This document shows, in pieces, positions 43,221 through 51,390 of a stretch of DNA of 64,000 nt. Below the pieces are notes generated by a model. It was not told the DNA's origin. It saw only the letters and a program-made list of their open reading frames with translations, and did not search any database. Where the stretch lies: NCBI RefSeq assembly GCF_040548875.1, contig NZ_JBEPSJ010000001.1:434001-498000 (forward strand), written 5' to 3'. Both the position numbers and the translations under genes were made by a program. The stretch is from Conyzicola nivalis_A (lineage in GTDB: Bacteria; Actinomycetota; Actinomycetes; Actinomycetales; Microbacteriaceae). How positions within the stretch are numbered: position 1 is the first letter of the stretch; the number at the start of each line of letters is the position of its first letter.

Positions 43221-44174
43221 GTGAGTACCGTGACGACCGCGTTCGATCGCCCCACGTTCTCGTTCGAGCTCTACCCGCCGCGCTCCGCCGCCGCCGAGGA
43301 GGCGCTGCTCGGATCGCTCGAGCACCTGGTGAACGCCGGGCCCGAGTTCATCTCGGTCACCTACGGCGCCAACGGTTCATCCCGCAGCTCCTCGCTCGCC
43401 GTGCTGCTGCGACTGCTCGCCGAGACCGACGTGCGCGCCATGGCACACCTCACCTGCGTCGGCTCCTCCTACGCGGAGGCCACCCGTCTCATCCGCGAGT
43501 TCCTCGACGCGGGAGTCACCAGCTTCCTCGCCCTGCGCGGCGACCCGCCCGCGGGCTCGGTCGAGGGCGACGCCTTCCTCGGCGACCTCGGCAGCGCGGG
43601 GGAGCTCGTGCAGCTCATCCACCGCGTTCAGGCCGAGCGCGAGCAGTTCAGCCTCAACGACGTTCCCGGATTCCCGGGCGCCAAGCGGTTGAGCAGCGGG
43701 CACAAGGTCACCATCGCGGTCGCCGCGTTCCCGAACGGGCACCCGCGCAGCCGCTCGGTCGAGCAGGACCTCGACACCCTGCTCGCGAAGGAGGCGGCGG
43801 GCGCCAACCTCGCCATCACCCAGCTCTTCTTCCACGCCGACGACTACCTGCGCTTCGTCGACCAGGCGCGTTCGGCCGGCGTGACCATGCGCATCCTCCC
43901 CGGCATCATGCCCGTGCTCAGCCCGCAGCGCCTGCGCCGCATCGTCGAGCTCACCGACGAGAAGCTGCCCGCCGACCTGCTCGCCAAGCTCGAGGCCCAG
44001 TCGACGCCCGAGGGCCAGGCCGCCGTCGGCATCGAGCACGCCATCGACCTCGGCAACCAGGTCATCGGCGACGACCGCCCCGGCCTGCACCTCTACACCT
44101 TCAACCAGCACGAGGCCGTCATCGAGGTCTTGCGCGGCACCGGCCTGCTCTCTCTCACCACCGAACACAACTAA
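43221..44174 (+). CDS. metF: Methylenetetrahydrofolate reductase
   Basis: The 317-residue FAD-dependent enzyme reduces methylene- to methyl-tetrahydrofolate, the methyl donor of MetE. It shows TFSFELYPPRSAAAEE (the substrate-binding Glu), AHLTCVGSSYAEATRLIREF, FLALRGDPPAG and TQLFFHADDYLRFVDQARSA. GTG start with GGAGG twelve bases upstream. metE follows by 11 bases, so the two act as one operon. The 137-base gap before it has a TAGAAC -10 candidate, and no known riboswitch was recognised. Confidence 0.93.
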   Translation: MSTVTTAFDRPTFSFELYPPRSAAAEEALLGSLEHLVNAGPEFISVTYGANGSSRSSSLAVLLRLLAETDVRAMAHLTCVGSSYAEATRLIREFLDAGVTSFLALRGDPPAGSVEGDAFLGDLGSAGELVQLIHRVQAEREQFSLNDVPGFPGAKRLSSGHKVTIAVAAFPNGHPRSRSVEQDLDTLLAKEAAGANLAITQLFFHADDYLRFVDQARSAGVTMRILPGIMPVLSPQRLRRIVELTDEKLPADLLAKLEAQSTPEGQAAVGIEHAIDLGNQVIGDDRPGLHLYTFNQHEAVIEVLRGTGLLSLTTEHN

Positions 44175-44185
44175 GGAATCCAGCA

Positions 44186-46543
44186 ATGAGCACTCCCTTC
44201 CCCACGGGCACCATCCTCGGATACCCGCGCATCGGCCGCCGTCGCGAGCTCAAGAAGGCCGTCGAGGCCTTCTGGGCCGGCAGGATCGGCGCCGACGAGC
44301 TCGAGGCGACCGCCGCGGAGCTGCGTGCGACCACCCGCGAACGCCTCGTCGGCCTCGGCCTCGGCGCCACCGACTCCTCGATCCCCGAGGCCTTCTCCTA
44401 CTACGACCAGGTTCTGGATGCCGCGGTGACGGTCGGTGCCGTCCCCTCGCGTTTCCAGCGGCTGGTGCGCGAAGACGGAACGCTCGACCTCGCCGGATAC
44501 TTCACGATCGCCCGCGGCGAAGGGCAGGACGTCCCCGCCGAGATGACCAAGTGGTTCGACTCGAACTACCACTACCTCGTGCCCGAGATCGGACCGGAGA
44601 CCGAGTTCCACCTCGCCTCCGACCGGCTGCTGCGCGAGGTCGCCGAGGCCACAACGACCGGCTACCGCACGCGCCCCGTGATCGTCGGCCCCGTCACCTT
44701 CCTGCTGCTCAGCAAGGCCAGCGAGGGCGCCCCCGAGGGGTACCAGCCGCTCGACCGCCTCGACGACCTGCTGCCCGTCTACGCCGAGCTCATCGCCGGC
44801 CTGACCGCCGTCGGCGCCGAGTGGGTGCAGCTCGACGAGCCCGCCCTCGTGAGCGAGTCGATCGAGGTCGACCGCGCCACCGTGCTCGAGGCCACCAAGC
44901 GCGCCTACGACCTGCTCGGCGCCGTGCCCGCGCGTCCGCAGATCTTCGTCGCCGCGCCCTACGGCTCGCTCGACGACGCCCTCCCCGTGCTGCTCGACAC
45001 GCCCGTCGAGGCGATCGGGCTCGACCTGGTGAAGGGATCGGTCCCTGAGCTTGTCGAAGGGAGCGCTTCGACACATTCGAGAGGCTCAGTGCAGACGGGC
45101 TCAGCGACCGAGAAGACCCTCGTCGGCGGCGTCGTCGACGGCCACAACATCTGGCGCGGCGACCTCGACGCGGCCTTCGGCAAGCTCGAAGCCCTGCGCG
45201 CGCTCTCGCCCAACGTCTCCGTGTCGAGCTCGACGAGCCTCTTCCACACCCCGCACTCGATCGCCGACGAGCCTAAGCTCGACGACCGGCTGAAGAGCTG
45301 GCTCGCGTTCGCCGACGAGAAGGTCGCCCAGATCGCCGCGCTCGCCACCGGGCTCACCGAGGGACGCGACGCGATCTCGACGACCCTCGCCGAGGCATCC
45401 GCCGCACTCGCCGACCGGCACGACGCCCCGGGCGTCCGCGACGGCGCTGTACGGGCCCGCGCTGCGGCACTCACCGACGCCGACTTCAGCCGCGGCGACT
45501 ACACCGAGCGCCTCGAGGCGCAGGAGGCGGCACTCGGCCTGCCGTTCCTTCCGACGACCACGATCGGCTCGTTTCCGCAGACCGGCGACATCCGCAAGGC
45601 GCGCGCAGCCAACGCCCGCGGCGAGATCAGCGAAAACGAGTACATCGACTTCCTCAAGGCCGAGATCAAGAACGTCGTCGACCTACAGGAGGAGATCGGC
45701 ATCGACGTCATCGTGCACGGCGAGCCCGAGCGCAACGACATGGTGCAGTACTTCGCCGAGCACCTCGACGGCTTCGCGGTGACCGAGAACGGCTGGGTGC
45801 AGTCGTACGGCAGCCGTTGCACACGTCCGTCGCTGCTCTGGGGAGACGTGGCCCGCGAGGCGCCGATCACCGTCGAGTGGAGCGCCTACACGCAGAGCCT
45901 CACGCCCAAGCCGGTCAAGGGAATGCTCACCGGACCGGTCACGATCCTCGCCTGGAGCTTTGTGCGCGACGACCAGCCGCTCGCCGACACGGCCAACCAG
46001 GTCGCCCTCGCCCTGCGCGACGAGATCGCCGACCTCGAGGCCGCCGGCATCGGCGTCATCCAGGTCGACGAGCCGGCCCTACGCGAGCTGCTGCCGCTCA
46101 AGAAGGCAGACCAGCCGGCGTACCTCGACTGGTCGGTCGGATCGTTCCGCCTCGCCACTGCGGGCGTCGAGCCGCGCACTCAGATCCACACGCACCTCTG
46201 CTACTCGGAGTTCGGTGTCGTGATCGACGCGATCAACCGCCTCGATGCCGACGTCACCTCGATCGAGGCCGCGCGCTCCAAAATGGAGGTCGTGCCCGAC
46301 ATCAAGACGTCGGGGTTCGGCCGGGGGATCGGCCCTGGCGTCTACGACATCCACTCGCCGCGCGTGCCGTCGGTCGAGGAGGTCACCGAGCTCATCGAGA
46401 TCGCCCTCGGATCGATCCCGAACCGCCAGGTCTGGGTCAACCCCGACTGCGGACTCAAGACCCGCGGCTACACCGAGACGGTCGACTCGCTGCGCAACGT
46501 CGTGGCGGCCACGAAGGCCGTGCGCGAGCGGGTCGGCGCCTAG
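44186..46543 (+). CDS. metE: Cobalamin-independent methionine synthase
   Basis: The 785-residue enzyme moves a methyl group from methyl-tetrahydrofolate polyglutamate to homocysteine. The N-terminal barrel begins ILGYPRIGRRRELKKAVEAF. The C-terminal barrel holds the zinc ligands in THLCYSEF and NPDCGLKTRGY with the Glu between them, and PTTTIGSFPQT. An insertion of about 25 residues (about 283-308, with VPELVEGSAS) comes from a REP-like element, making it longer than the usual 755-760. No cobalamin-dependent regulator is visible nearby. Confidence 0.95.
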   Translation: MSTPFPTGTILGYPRIGRRRELKKAVEAFWAGRIGADELEATAAELRATTRERLVGLGLGATDSSIPEAFSYYDQVLDAAVTVGAVPSRFQRLVREDGTLDLAGYFTIARGEGQDVPAEMTKWFDSNYHYLVPEIGPETEFHLASDRLLREVAEATTTGYRTRPVIVGPVTFLLLSKASEGAPEGYQPLDRLDDLLPVYAELIAGLTAVGAEWVQLDEPALVSESIEVDRATVLEATKRAYDLLGAVPARPQIFVAAPYGSLDDALPVLLDTPVEAIGLDLVKGSVPELVEGSASTHSRGSVQTGSATEKTLVGGVVDGHNIWRGDLDAAFGKLEALRALSPNVSVSSSTSLFHTPHSIADEPKLDDRLKSWLAFADEKVAQIAALATGLTEGRDAISTTLAEASAALADRHDAPGVRDGAVRARAAALTDADFSRGDYTERLEAQEAALGLPFLPTTTIGSFPQTGDIRKARAANARGEISENEYIDFLKAEIKNVVDLQEEIGIDVIVHGEPERNDMVQYFAEHLDGFAVTENGWVQSYGSRCTRPSLLWGDVAREAPITVEWSAYTQSLTPKPVKGMLTGPVTILAWSFVRDDQPLADTANQVALALRDEIADLEAAGIGVIQVDEPALRELLPLKKADQPAYLDWSVGSFRLATAGVEPRTQIHTHLCYSEFGVVIDAINRLDADVTSIEAARSKMEVVPDIKTSGFGRGIGPGVYDIHSPRVPSVEEVTELIEIALGSIPNRQVWVNPDCGLKTRGYTETVDSLRNVVAATKAVRERVGA
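45040..45110. repeat. REP-like palindromic element inside metE
   Basis: GGTCCCTGAGCTTGTCGAAG begins the element, CGCTTCGACA answers in inverted order, and GGGCTCAGCGACCG ends it. The reading frame stays open through it and adds about 25 residues. Confidence 0.82.
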
Positions 46544-46568
46544 CGCGAGTCGCCTCTCGTCGTGACGA

Positions 46569-46606
46569 GACCGACGGATGCGCCCCGCGTGGCGCATCCG
46601 TAGGTC
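46569..46606. terminator. Bidirectional hairpin between metE and lexA
   Basis: GACC-G-ACGGATGCGC pairs with GCGCATCCGT-A-GGTC around an 8-base loop. There is no T-run; it lies between convergent ends of metE and lexA. The remaining bases of 46544-46712 show nothing else. Confidence 0.65.
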
Positions 46607-46712
46607 TTCGGCGCGGGCGGAGGGCTGCGGCGCTGCTCGCGTGGCGAGCGGGGGCGCCGGAATTGCCTCGCGACGCCGGAAGGGGCTCGCGAGCGCGACG
46701 GGCTGGAGACAG

Positions 46713-47411
46713 CTAGACGGAGCGGAGCACCGCTACTACCTTGCCCAGCACCTCGGCGAAGTCGCCGAGGATGGGAGCGAACGAGCTGTTGCGCGGCAGC
46801 AGCCAGGTGTGGCCGTCGCGCTGCTGGAACACCTTGACCGTGGCCTCGTCGTCGAGCATGGCCGCGACGATGTCGCCGTTCTCCGCGGTCTTCTGCTGGC
46901 GCACGACGATCCAGTCGCCGTCGCAGATCGCGGCGTCGATCATCGAGTCGCCGACGACCTTGAGCATGAACAGCTCGCCCTTGCCCACTAGCTGGCGGGG
47001 GAGCGGGAAGACCTCGTCGATCTGCTGATCGGCCAGGATGGGCACGCCGGCGGCGATGCGGCCGACGAGCGGCACCATGGCGGCGTCGCCGACGGATGGC
47101 GCGTAGCCCGAGTTCTCGGGCGCATCCTGCTCCTGCGTGGGCATCTCGATGAGCACTTCGAGAGCGCGCGGGCGCTTCGGGTCGCGACGCAGGTAGCCGC
47201 TGAGCTCGAGCTGGTTGAGCTGGTGGGTCACGCTCGACAGGGATGAGAGGCCAACGGCGTCGCCGATCTCGCGCATGCTCGGCGGGTAGCCCTGGCTCGC
47301 GACCGAGCGCTGGATGACGTCGAGGATGGCGAGCTGCTTGTCGCTGAGGCTCTTCCTCCGGCGGGTCGTCGGCCGGTCGGGGCCGGCGTTGCCACGGGTC
47401 TCGTCGCTCAT
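46713..47411 (-). CDS. lexA: SOS repressor LexA
   Basis: The 232-residue protein has an N-terminal winged HTH (about 20-85, YPPSMREIGDAVGLSSLSSV) and a C-terminal S24 peptidase domain. The self-cleavage site is Ala121-Gly122 in VGRIAAGVPI. The catalytic Ser156 is in VGDSMIDA and Lys193 in ATVKVF. RecA-ssDNA triggers cleavage and induces the SOS genes. The ATG at 47411 follows GGAGTG and fits the family; longer in-frame starts are not conserved. It is divergent from the LysM gene, the mycobacterial Rv2719c arrangement. Confidence 0.95.
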   Translation of the reverse strand: MSDETRGNAGPDRPTTRRRKSLSDKQLAILDVIQRSVASQGYPPSMREIGDAVGLSSLSSVTHQLNQLELSGYLRRDPKRPRALEVLIEMPTQEQDAPENSGYAPSVGDAAMVPLVGRIAAGVPILADQQIDEVFPLPRQLVGKGELFMLKVVGDSMIDAAICDGDWIVVRQQKTAENGDIVAAMLDDEATVKVFQQRDGHTWLLPRNSSFAPILGDFAEVLGKVVAVLRSV

Positions 47412-47559
47412 GTGCACTCCAATGTCGGTGGCTGCTGATTGCCTGTCCTCAGACATTCGAAACAGTATCCGCTTCATGAGCGTAAAACAAACACCTATTC
47501 GAGTGTGTCGCATGAAAGTTCGTAGAGATATTCGAATAATTGCTTGCGTCGACCATCAT

Positions 47560-47575
47560 TCGAATGTATGTTCGG
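47560..47575. promoter_or_regulatory. SOS (LexA) box between lexA and the LysM gene
   Basis: TCGAATGTATGTTCGG matches TCGAAC-N4-GTTCGA at 10 of 12 positions, 113 bases before the LysM start and 149 before lexA. Weaker half-matches occur at 47456 and 47531. Confidence 0.6.
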
Positions 47576-47687
47576 AACAAAGCTTCGTATCCGGCACTCC
47601 CGGCCGAGTGTCGGATACGAAACCCCGTGTGGCCCAGCCACCGAGGTGGAGAAGGTCAGCCAGGCGAGTCACGAGAAGGAGCAGCAC

Positions 47688-48098
47688 ATGAGCACAGCAG
47701 TCCTGAACACATCGACAGCGGTCGAATCCGTATCGGCCCTGGCCGCGTCTGGTCGATCCGACGTCGCCGTGCGCGTTCCGTCCGCTGCCCCCCGCCTCCG
47801 CCTCACCAAGCGCGGCCGGGTCGTGTTCACGACGCTCGCCTCTCTGCCCGTCGTCGCAGCGGTCATGTTCTTCGCCCTCAACGGCGGCGGCGCGACCGCC
47901 ACGAGCTCGAGCGGCGCGGCCCTCGAAGAGATCACGCTCCAGGCCGGGCAGTCGCTCTGGCAGCTCGCCGAAGACATCGCACCGCACGACGACCCCCGCG
48001 ACGTGATCAGCGACATCATGGCTGTCAACCAGCTCGAGTCGGGCAGCGTGCAGGCCGGGCAGCGTCTGATGCTGCCGCCCGAGTACAGCGCCGAGTAG
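47688..48098 (+). CDS. LysM domain membrane protein, SOS-linked (Rv2719c/ChiZ- or DivS-type position)
   Basis: The 136-residue protein has a hydrophilic N terminus, one membrane helix (about 45-67, VVFTTLASLPVVAAVMFFAL) and an extracytoplasmic LysM domain (about 80-132, ITLQAGQSLWQLAEDIAP then VQAGQRLMLPP) that binds peptidoglycan. Its divergence from lexA and the box at 47560 match mycobacterial Rv2719c, a LysM protein that halts division during SOS, and corynebacterial DivS. The same job is inference from position and build. ATG 47688 has GAAGGAG upstream; no hydrolase domain is present. Confidence 0.82.
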   Translation: MSTAVLNTSTAVESVSALAASGRSDVAVRVPSAAPRLRLTKRGRVVFTTLASLPVVAAVMFFALNGGGATATSSSGAALEEITLQAGQSLWQLAEDIAPHDDPRDVISDIMAVNQLESGSVQAGQRLMLPPEYSAE

Positions 48099-48126
48099 CA
48101 ACGGCCAGTAGCGCGGCGCAGGAGAG

Positions 48127-48186
48127 CCCGACCGATCTGCAATGCGCCCGACCGATCCGCAATGCGCCCTCCCGATCCGCAATACG
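48127..48186 (+). repeat. Three 20-base tandem repeats upstream of hisC
   Basis: CCCGACCGATCTGCAATGCG, then the same with CCGC for CTGC, then a third copy with CCCTCCC and ending AATACG, at 48127, 48147 and 48167. No spacers, so it is not a CRISPR. Confidence 0.85.
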
Positions 48187-48188
48187 AT
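48183..48188 (+). promoter_or_regulatory. -10 element TACGAT of hisC
   Basis: It lies at the end of the third 20-base repeat, six bases before the GTG at 48195; leaderless. Confidence 0.45.
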
Positions 48189-48194
48189 TGAGCA

Positions 48195-49283
48195 GTGGTA
48201 AACCTCTCCGACCTTCCCATCCGTGACGACCTCCGCGGGCTGACGCCCTACGGCGCCCCGCAGAAGGCGGTGCGGGTTGCTCTCAACGTCAACGAGAACA
48301 CGCATCCGATTCCCGCAGACGTCGCGGTCGACATCGTCGAGTCGCTCGCGGCGGCGATCCTCTCGGTCAACCGGTACCCCGACCGTGAGTTCACCGAGCT
48401 GCGCCAGAGCCTGGCCGCCTACCTGAACTTCTCGGTCGAGCCGGAGAAACGCCTCACCGCCGACGACATCTGGGCGGCGAACGGGTCGAACGAGGTGCTG
48501 CAGCAGATCCTGCAGGCATTCGGCGGCCCGGGGCGCAGTGTGCTCGGCTTCCCTCCCACCTACTCGATGCACTCGATCATCGCCAGCGGAACCGGCACAC
48601 GCTGGATCAGCGGCGAACGCGACGCCGGTTACGAGATCTCGCCCGAGACCGTGACCCGCTGGATCGCCGAGACGCGTCCCGACGTGGTGTTCCTCTGCTC
48701 ACCCAATAACCCGACCGGCACGCCGCTGTCGATCGAGACGATCTCCGCCGCCTACGACGCCACCGATGGAATCGTCGTGGTCGACGAGGCCTACGCCGAG
48801 TTCGCCCCCGACGACGTCCGGAGCGCGATCACCCTGCTCGACGGCCGCGAGCGGCTCCTCGTCTCGCGCACCATGAGCAAGGCCTTCGCCTTCGCCGGTG
48901 CCCGTGTCGGCTACTTGGCCGCCGACCCGGCGATCAACGATGCGCTGAGACTCGTGCGTCTGCCGTACCACCTCTCCGCCCTGACCCAGGCCGCCGCCGT
49001 CGCGGCCCTGCGTCACGCCCCCGAGATGCTCGCGATGGTCGACAACATCCGTTCGCAGCGCGACCGTCTGCTCGAAGAGCTGCCGAAGCTCGGCTACACG
49101 CCGCTGCCCAGCTGGTCGAACTTCGTGCTGTTCGGGGGAGTGGACGACCCGCACGCCACCTTCGAGGCCCTGCTCGAGCAGGAGATCCTCGTGCGCGACA
49201 TCGGGATCCCCGGGCACCTGCGGGTCACTGCGGGCACCGAGGCCGAGACCACCGCCTTCCTCGACGCACTCGCGTCCCTGTAG
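48195..49283 (+). CDS. hisC: Histidinol-phosphate aminotransferase
   Basis: The 362-residue PLP enzyme converts imidazole-acetol phosphate to histidinol phosphate. The PLP lysine is in SRTMSKAFAFAGARVGYLAA (about Lys228). LNVNENTHPIP, NGSNEVLQQILQAFGGPG and FLCSPNNPTGTPLS carry the phosphate, aldimine and Asn/Asp contacts. GTG start just after the repeat region. First gene of the hisC-hisB-hisH-priA run. Confidence 0.94.
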   Translation: MVNLSDLPIRDDLRGLTPYGAPQKAVRVALNVNENTHPIPADVAVDIVESLAAAILSVNRYPDREFTELRQSLAAYLNFSVEPEKRLTADDIWAANGSNEVLQQILQAFGGPGRSVLGFPPTYSMHSIIASGTGTRWISGERDAGYEISPETVTRWIAETRPDVVFLCSPNNPTGTPLSIETISAAYDATDGIVVVDEAYAEFAPDDVRSAITLLDGRERLLVSRTMSKAFAFAGARVGYLAADPAINDALRLVRLPYHLSALTQAAAVAALRHAPEMLAMVDNIRSQRDRLLEELPKLGYTPLPSWSNFVLFGGVDDPHATFEALLEQEILVRDIGIPGHLRVTAGTEAETTAFLDALASL

Positions 49284-49300
49284 CATCCATTCGCCCTCGA

Positions 49301-49306
49301 TAGAAT
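49301..49306 (+). promoter_or_regulatory. -10 element TAGAAT of hisB
   Basis: Seven bases separate it from the hisB ATG at 49314; leaderless, so hisB can be transcribed apart from hisC. Confidence 0.5.
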
Positions 49307-49313
49307 CGACCCC

Positions 49314-49922
49314 ATGAGCACCGAACCCCGCGTGGCGCAGATCAAGCGCGAAACGAGCGAGTCCAGCATCGAACTGTCGATCGACCTCGACGGAACCGGT
49401 GTCTCCGACATCCACACGAGCGTTCCGTTCTACGACCACATGCTCACCGCGTTCTCGAAGCACTCGCTCATCGACCTGACCGTGAAGGCCACCGGCGACA
49501 CGCACATCGACGTGCACCACACCGTCGAAGACATCGGCATCGCCCTGGGGCTCGCCATCAAGCAGGCTCTCGGCGACAAGGCAGGCATCTCCCGCTACGG
49601 CGACGCCCTCGTGCCCCTCGACGAGGCGCTCGTGCAGGCCGTAGTCGACATCTCCGGCCGCCCGTACCTCGTGCACACCGGAGAGCCCGCAGGCTTCGAG
49701 ATGCACCTCATCGGCGGCCACTTCACCGGTTCCATGGTTCGCCACGTCTTCGAGGCCATTACCTTCAACGCCGGAATCACGGTGCACGTCACCGTGCTCG
49801 GCGGACGCGACCCGCACCACATCGCCGAGGCGGAGTTCAAGGCCTTCGCGCGCGCGATGCGCAAGGCCGTGGAGCCCGACGCCCGCGTGACCGGCATTCC
49901 GTCGACCAAGGGCGCGTTGTGA
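49314..49922 (+). CDS. hisB: Imidazoleglycerol-phosphate dehydratase
   Basis: The 202-residue Mn-dependent enzyme turns imidazole-glycerol phosphate into imidazole-acetol phosphate, the substrate of HisC. The metal-binding motifs DIHTSVPFYDHMLTAFSKHS, HIDVHHTVEDIGIALG and the later GRDPHHIAEAEFKAFARAMR (HHxxE) are intact. This is the single-function form without the phosphatase domain, as in Actinobacteria. hisH overlaps its end by four bases. Confidence 0.95.
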   Translation: MSTEPRVAQIKRETSESSIELSIDLDGTGVSDIHTSVPFYDHMLTAFSKHSLIDLTVKATGDTHIDVHHTVEDIGIALGLAIKQALGDKAGISRYGDALVPLDEALVQAVVDISGRPYLVHTGEPAGFEMHLIGGHFTGSMVRHVFEAITFNAGITVHVTVLGGRDPHHIAEAEFKAFARAMRKAVEPDARVTGIPSTKGAL

Positions 49923-50557
49923 GCCTCGTCTCCCCGTCTGTCGTCGTCCTCGACTACGGCTCCGGCAACGTCCACTCGGCGGCGAAGGCTCTCGAACTGG
50001 CCGGCGCCCGCGTCGAGCTCACAGCCGACCGTTCCCGCGTGGCCAACGCCGACGGCCTGTTCGTGCCCGGCGTCGGAGCGTTCTCGGCGGTCGCGCAGGC
50101 GCTCGCCAAGGTCGGCGGCGGAGCCATGATCGAGAAACGCCTCACCGGCAGTCGTCCCGTCATGGGGATCTGCGTCGGCATGCAGGTGCTGTTCGAGCAC
50201 GGAGTCGAACGCGGCAACGACACCCCGGGCCTCGCCGAATGGCCGGGCAGCGTGACCCAGCTCGACGCCCCCGTGCTGCCGCACATGGGCTGGAACACAG
50301 TCGAGACCCCCGCCGACACCCGCCTGTTCGACGGCATCCGTGACGAGCGCTTCTACTTCGTGCACTCCTACGCGGCGCAGGAGTGGACCCTCGACGTGCA
50401 GCCGCCGTTTCCTGCACCGCTGCTCACCTGGGCGGAACACGGCTCGCGGTTCATCGCGGCGGTCGAGAACGGTCCGCTCACGGCGACCCAGTTCCACCCC
50501 GAGAAGTCGGGGGAGCCGGGCATCCGACTCCTCAAGAACTGGCTCGACTCTCTGTAG
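49919..50557 (+). CDS. hisH: Imidazole glycerol phosphate synthase glutaminase subunit
   Basis: The 212-residue class I glutamine amidotransferase feeds ammonia to HisF. The nucleophile is Cys85 in MGICVGMQVLFEHG; His and Glu are in TQFHPEKSGEPG (about 192-194). GTG start overlapping the hisB stop (GTGA), 82 bases before priA. HisF is not in this window. Confidence 0.94.
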   Translation: MSLVSPSVVVLDYGSGNVHSAAKALELAGARVELTADRSRVANADGLFVPGVGAFSAVAQALAKVGGGAMIEKRLTGSRPVMGICVGMQVLFEHGVERGNDTPGLAEWPGSVTQLDAPVLPHMGWNTVETPADTRLFDGIRDERFYFVHSYAAQEWTLDVQPPFPAPLLTWAEHGSRFIAAVENGPLTATQFHPEKSGEPGIRLLKNWLDSL

Positions 50558-50638
50558 AGCGGGCCAACCGGTACTATCGAGTGTTTGCGCGCCGCCCGCC
50601 GCAGACTCTCCCCAAGGAATCCCGAAGAAAGTACGGCA

Positions 50639-51388
50639 ATGAGCGAGTTCAGCAGGACCCCCGGTCTCACCCTCCTTCCCGCAGTCGACGTCGCGGGTGG
50701 CAAGGCCGTGCGCCTCACACAGGGCGAGGCCGGCTCGGAGACCTTCTACGGCAGCCCGATGGATGCCGCGGACGAGTGGATCAGCCAGGGCGCCGAGTGG
50801 ATCCACCTCGTCGACCTCGACGCCGCGTTCGGCCGGGGCAACAACCGCCACGTGATCGAGAAGGTCATCAAGAACTCCCCGCGCAGCGTCAACATCGAGC
50901 TGTCGGGCGGCATCCGCGACGACGCGAGCCTCGACGCCGCTCTCGAGACGGGCGCCAAGCGCATCAATCTCGGCACCGCCGCCCTCGAGAACCCCGAGTG
51001 GGCCGCCCACGTGATCGCCGAGTTCGGCGAGGCCATCGCCGTCGGACTCGACGTGCGCGGCACGACCCTCGCCGCCCGCGGCTGGACTCAGGAGGGCGGC
51101 GACCTCTGGACCGTGCTCGAGCGTCTCGAGGCCGCCGGCTGCAGCCGTTACGTCGTCACCGACGTCACCAAGGACGGCACTCTCCAGGGCCCGAACCTCG
51201 AACTCCTCGCCCAGGTGATGGAGCACACCCACAAGCCCGTCATCGCCTCCGGCGGAATCTCCAGCCTCGACGACATCGCCGACCTGCGCGCGCTCGTCCC
51301 CCACGGACTCGAGGGCGCCATCCTCGGCAAGTCGCTCTACGCGAAGAACTTCACCCTCGCGGAGGCGCTCGACGTCGCGAACGACTGA
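50639..51388 (+). CDS. priA: Phosphoribosyl isomerase, bifunctional HisA/TrpF type
   Basis: The 249-residue (beta/alpha)8 isomerase carries the general acid/base Asp in LLPAVDVAGGKAVRL (Asp17) and the second in YVVTDVTKDGTLQGP. Phosphate loops are IELSGGIRDD and VIASGGISSLDDI. In Actinobacteria this protein also does the TrpF step of tryptophan synthesis; the dual role here is inferred. ATG 50639 with GAAGAAAG upstream. A further 54 codons of open frame upstream are not conserved. Confidence 0.93.
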   Translation: MSEFSRTPGLTLLPAVDVAGGKAVRLTQGEAGSETFYGSPMDAADEWISQGAEWIHLVDLDAAFGRGNNRHVIEKVIKNSPRSVNIELSGGIRDDASLDAALETGAKRINLGTAALENPEWAAHVIAEFGEAIAVGLDVRGTTLAARGWTQEGGDLWTVLERLEAAGCSRYVVTDVTKDGTLQGPNLELLAQVMEHTHKPVIASGGISSLDDIADLRALVPHGLEGAILGKSLYAKNFTLAEALDVAND

Positions 51389-51390
51389 TC

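Noticed and set aside
48127..48186. Three repeats that might be CRISPR
   Set aside because: Repeats touch each other with no spacers, and no cas gene is present.
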